Below are positions 6,104 to 7,856 of a stretch of DNA of 7,856 bases, in pieces (position 1 is the stretch's first letter; the number at the start of each line of letters is the position of its first letter). Both the position numbers and the translations under genes were made by a program. This DNA comes from Clostridiales bacterium UBA6388 (GTDB lineage: Bacteria > Bacillota > Clostridia > Oscillospirales > Oscillospiraceae). The stretch spans positions 15,537-23,392 of the forward strand of contig DJQK01000150.1 of NCBI GenBank assembly GCA_002437575.1, in the 5' to 3' direction. The notes under the pieces are model-generated. The model saw only the letters and a list, made by a program, of their open reading frames with translations, searched no databases and had not been told where the DNA came from.

Positions 6104-7365
6104 GCCGTCACCCCCTTGAGCGCGTAAATGGTATCGAGCCGCAGCGTTTTTGCCGCGTCGGCCGCTTCCTGCTTGGTCACGTGTGCGATCTTTTCAGCCA
6201 GGTCCTGCATCGTACCGGTCTGGTCAAGTAAGATCTGGCCCATATAATAGTCGTCCAGCCGGCCGGGGCTGTCCATCGCGATCTTAAGATCGGAGACGAG
6301 ATAGCCGCGCGCGGCCTCCAGCTCTTCTTCCGTGATATCGCCGGTTTTGCAGGCGTCCAGTTGGCGGAGGATTTCTGTTTTCGCGGTCTCGAGCTTCGAA
6401 AATTCCACGCCCGAGGCGACCGTCAGCACGCCCTTGAACTTTTCATACGACGCGCTGGCGTAATAGCAAAGAGACATCTGCTCGCGCACGTTCAAAAAGA
6501 GCTTGCTCGTTGCGCCGCCGCCGAAGACCGTCGCCGCCAGCACGAGAGCCGGGTAGCGCGCATCGTTTGCCGTGATGTCGGTAAAAAAGCCGAGGCTGAG
6601 CTTTCCCTGCGTCACGTCCAGCGTTTCGCTTCTTTCCTGCACGGGCCGCGGCGCGGGGTTGGGCGTCGTGCCGACCGGGGTGAATTCTTTTGCCCGCGGC
6701 AGGCGCGAGAGCGTCTTGCGAAGTACGGCCGCGACCTTCTCGGGAGCGAGGCTTCCCATGTAGAATAGCTCCACGCGGCTCGTTGCCAGAAGCGCCTGGT
6801 AGTGCGCATAGAGGCTTTTTGCCGTGAGATGTTCTAAGTCCTCGATCTCTCCGATGCGCGGGATGCCGAAGCTCTGGCCCTGGCACATGGCGCGGATGAG
6901 CTGGGCGTTTGCGTAGCTCCGCTTGTCGTTGATGCGCGAGAGCATGGCGTTGCGAAGATTCTGCTTCTCGCTTTCAAAGACCGCCTCCGGAAACGCGCCG
7001 TTTTCCAGCCGCGGGGCAAACAGCAGCTCCGCCAGAAATTCCATCACGGGCGCAAAGACAGGTTCTTCCACGTATTCGTCCTGCACATAGTCGCAGTAAA
7101 ACCCCGTCAGCTGCACCTCGCCCTTTTTGCGAATGAGCGTGCCGACGCTCGCGCCGTAGAGTTCGTCGAGCCTTGCGGAAATGGAGGCGATGTCGGGGTG
7201 GTCTTCGCTGCCGCGCAGAAGTATGCTCGGAAGCAGCGCGTTGGCCGCGGCCTCTTCTTTGCACATCGGCCGCAGGAAATTGAGGCTGAAGCAGCCGGTT
7301 TTGAATTTGTCGGACTGCACCGCCGTAAGATATACGCCGGGCAGAATTTCGGTTCGATGGTCCAT
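6100..7365 (-). CDS. ymfF: M16 family protein without zinc site, YmfF-like (partner subunit)
   Basis: This 421-residue protein has the M16B fold but no HxxEH: the equivalent region reads NALLPSILLRGSEDHPDI (42-59), followed by RLDELYGASVG (65-75), which is typical of YmfF-like members. Its second half keeps the segment FGGGATSKLFLNVREQMS (281-298) followed by LCYYASAS (299-306), so R294 and Y301/Y302 supply the Arg/Tyr pair that binds substrate in M16 enzymes. It is the first gene of a two-gene unit, and its TGA overlaps the next start (GTGA). The longest open frame begins at 7461, but the predicted promoter (7409-7437) lies inside that extension. The ATG at 7365 has AAGGA at 7 bases and gives the family-like beginning MDHRTEILPGVYLTAVQSD. 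Inference: it forms a heterodimer with the neighbouring zinc member. Confidence 0.9.
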   Translation of the reverse strand: MDHRTEILPGVYLTAVQSDKFKTGCFSLNFLRPMCKEEAAANALLPSILLRGSEDHPDIASISARLDELYGASVGTLIRKKGEVQLTGFYCDYVQDEYVEEPVFAPVMEFLAELLFAPRLENGAFPEAVFESEKQNLRNAMLSRINDKRSYANAQLIRAMCQGQSFGIPRIGEIEDLEHLTAKSLYAHYQALLATSRVELFYMGSLAPEKVAAVLRKTLSRLPRAKEFTPVGTTPNPAPRPVQERSETLDVTQGKLSLGFFTDITANDARYPALVLAATVFGGGATSKLFLNVREQMSLCYYASASYEKFKGVLTVASGVEFSKLETAKTEILRQLDACKTGDITEEELEAARGYLVSDLKIAMDSPGRLDDYYMGQILLDQTGTMQDLAEKIAHVTKQEAADAAKTLRLDTIYALKGVTA

Positions 7366-7408
7366 AGTATCATCCTTGTTTTGTGCATTGATGTTTTTTA
7401 CGCGCTCC

Positions 7409-7437
7409 ATCATACCATACAACGCCGGAAAAGTAAA
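7409..7437 (-). promoter_or_regulatory. Promoter of the M16 peptidase operon
   Basis: On the minus strand, TTTACT (7437-7432, 4 of 6) is separated by 17 bases from TATGAT (7414-7409, 5 of 6), with a TGG extended -10. Transcription would begin near 7402, giving a leader of about 37 bases before the ATG at 7365. The promoter position rules out the longer reading from 7461. Confidence 0.75.
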
Positions 7438-7458
7438 ATATCTCTTGTTATTCCGGCG
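7423..7458. repeat. Inverted repeat spanning both divergent promoters
   Basis: CGCCGGAA (7423-7430) and TTCCGGCG (7451-7458) are perfect 8-base arms separated by 20 bases. One arm lies in the -10/-35 spacer of each divergent promoter, and both -35 boxes lie between the arms. It could be an operator controlling both directions. Confidence 0.7.
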
Positions 7459-7473
7459 CATTTATCGTATTAT
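7445..7473 (+). promoter_or_regulatory. prmA promoter
   Basis: TTGTTA (7445-7450, 4 of 6) and TATTAT (7468-7473, 5 of 6) are spaced by exactly 17 bases. Transcription would start near 7480, about 33 bases before the prmA ATG. Confidence 0.7.
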
Positions 7474-7512
7474 GTATCATAAGTATTTTTATCCTTTTCA
7501 AGGAGGCGTATC

Positions 7513-7856
7513 ATGCAGTGGATTGAAGTTTGCATCAAGACCACCTCGCAGGCGATCGAGCTCGTCGGCGAGCGGCTGACGATGCTCGGCTTCGACAGCT
7601 TTATTATGGACGATCAGGACGAGTTCCATGAGTTTCTGGAAAACAACAAGCAGTACTGGGACTATGTCGACGAGGGTCTGGAAAAGAAGATGCAGGGCCT
7701 GAGCCAGATCCGGCTCTATATTGAAGACAGCCCCGCCGCGCCCGAGACCGTTTCGTATCTCAAAGACCAGCTGCGCCTTTTGCCGCAGCAGTACCCGACG
7801 GTCGAGTTCGGAACGCTTGCCGTGACGCTTGCACACGTCAAGGACGAGGACTGGGA
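7513..7856 (+). CDS. prmA: Ribosomal protein L11 methyltransferase (PrmA), N-terminal 114 residues; runs off the right edge
   Basis: PrmA uses S-adenosylmethionine to methylate ribosomal protein L11. Only the N-terminal substrate-recognition domain is present: 114 codons plus two bases. It starts MQWIEVCIKTTSQAIELVGE, matching the family's opening strand ('W.E..I.T...A.E.....L...G'), followed by GFDSFIMDD (26-34) and a Clostridia-type insertion EFLENNKQYWDYVDEGLEKK (40-59). The last residues, VTLAHVKDEDW, match the family's 'V.DEDW...W' motif that leads into the methyltransferase domain, which lies outside the window. The start is an ATG with a near-perfect AAGGAGG (7500-7506) 6 bases upstream. 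It is transcribed divergently from the M16 operon. The methyltransferase domain cannot be checked here. Confidence 0.9.
   Translation, partial: MQWIEVCIKTTSQAIELVGERLTMLGFDSFIMDDQDEFHEFLENNKQYWDYVDEGLEKKMQGLSQIRLYIEDSPAAPETVSYLKDQLRLLPQQYPTVEFGTLAVTLAHVKDEDW

Noticed and set aside
7366..7461. N-terminal extension of the YmfF-like protein from 7461
   Set aside because: The extension contains the predicted promoter, lacks a ribosome binding site and does not look like the family's N-terminus. The ATG at 7365 has a good site.

Overview
The window is an ordinary, densely coded chromosomal segment. It is probably from a GC-rich (roughly 55-60 % by eye) low-oxygen Bacillota, most likely class Clostridia near Oscillospirales/Ruminococcaceae. 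This rests on gene content and protein style: a ymfF/ymfH-type M16 peptidase pair, a Lgt of Gram-positive type, a short ComEC, and strong AAGGAG-type ribosome binding sites. No rRNA, tRNA, CRISPR array, transposase, phage gene or toxin-antitoxin module was seen. The taxonomic placement is inference.

Layout from right to left. At 7513-7856 the + strand begins prmA (ribosomal protein L11 methyltransferase), cut by the window edge. All other genes are on the minus strand. A compact divergent promoter region (about 7366-7512) drives prmA one way and a two-gene M16 peptidase operon the other. The operon starts with the member lacking a zinc site (7365-6100). Its stop codon overlaps the GTG start of the zinc-bearing member (6103-4823). 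Next is a 196-base gene-free stretch packed with perfect inverted repeats, then lgt (4626-3754), a small Ala/Pro/Glu-rich coiled-coil protein with a cysteine-rich tail (3659-3153) that has its own promoter and a strong terminator, then comEC (2998-710), which overlaps holA (735 to the left edge, C-terminus missing).

How the genes work together. comEC (DNA uptake channel) and holA (DNA polymerase III delta, clamp loading) are translationally coupled, a common pairing in Bacillota. The two M16 proteins look like one heterodimeric enzyme with a split active site: one carries HxxEH, the other the Arg/Tyr substrate-binding segment. lgt attaches lipid to prolipoproteins and sits downstream of the peptidase pair. 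The small coiled-coil gene is an independent transcription unit.

No convincing new multi-gene system was found. The items most worth a second look are the hairpin-rich interval between the zinc peptidase and lgt (4643-4833), which may be a dispersed repeat or structured leader; the inverted repeat shared by the divergent promoters (7423-7458); and the cysteine-tailed coiled-coil protein.
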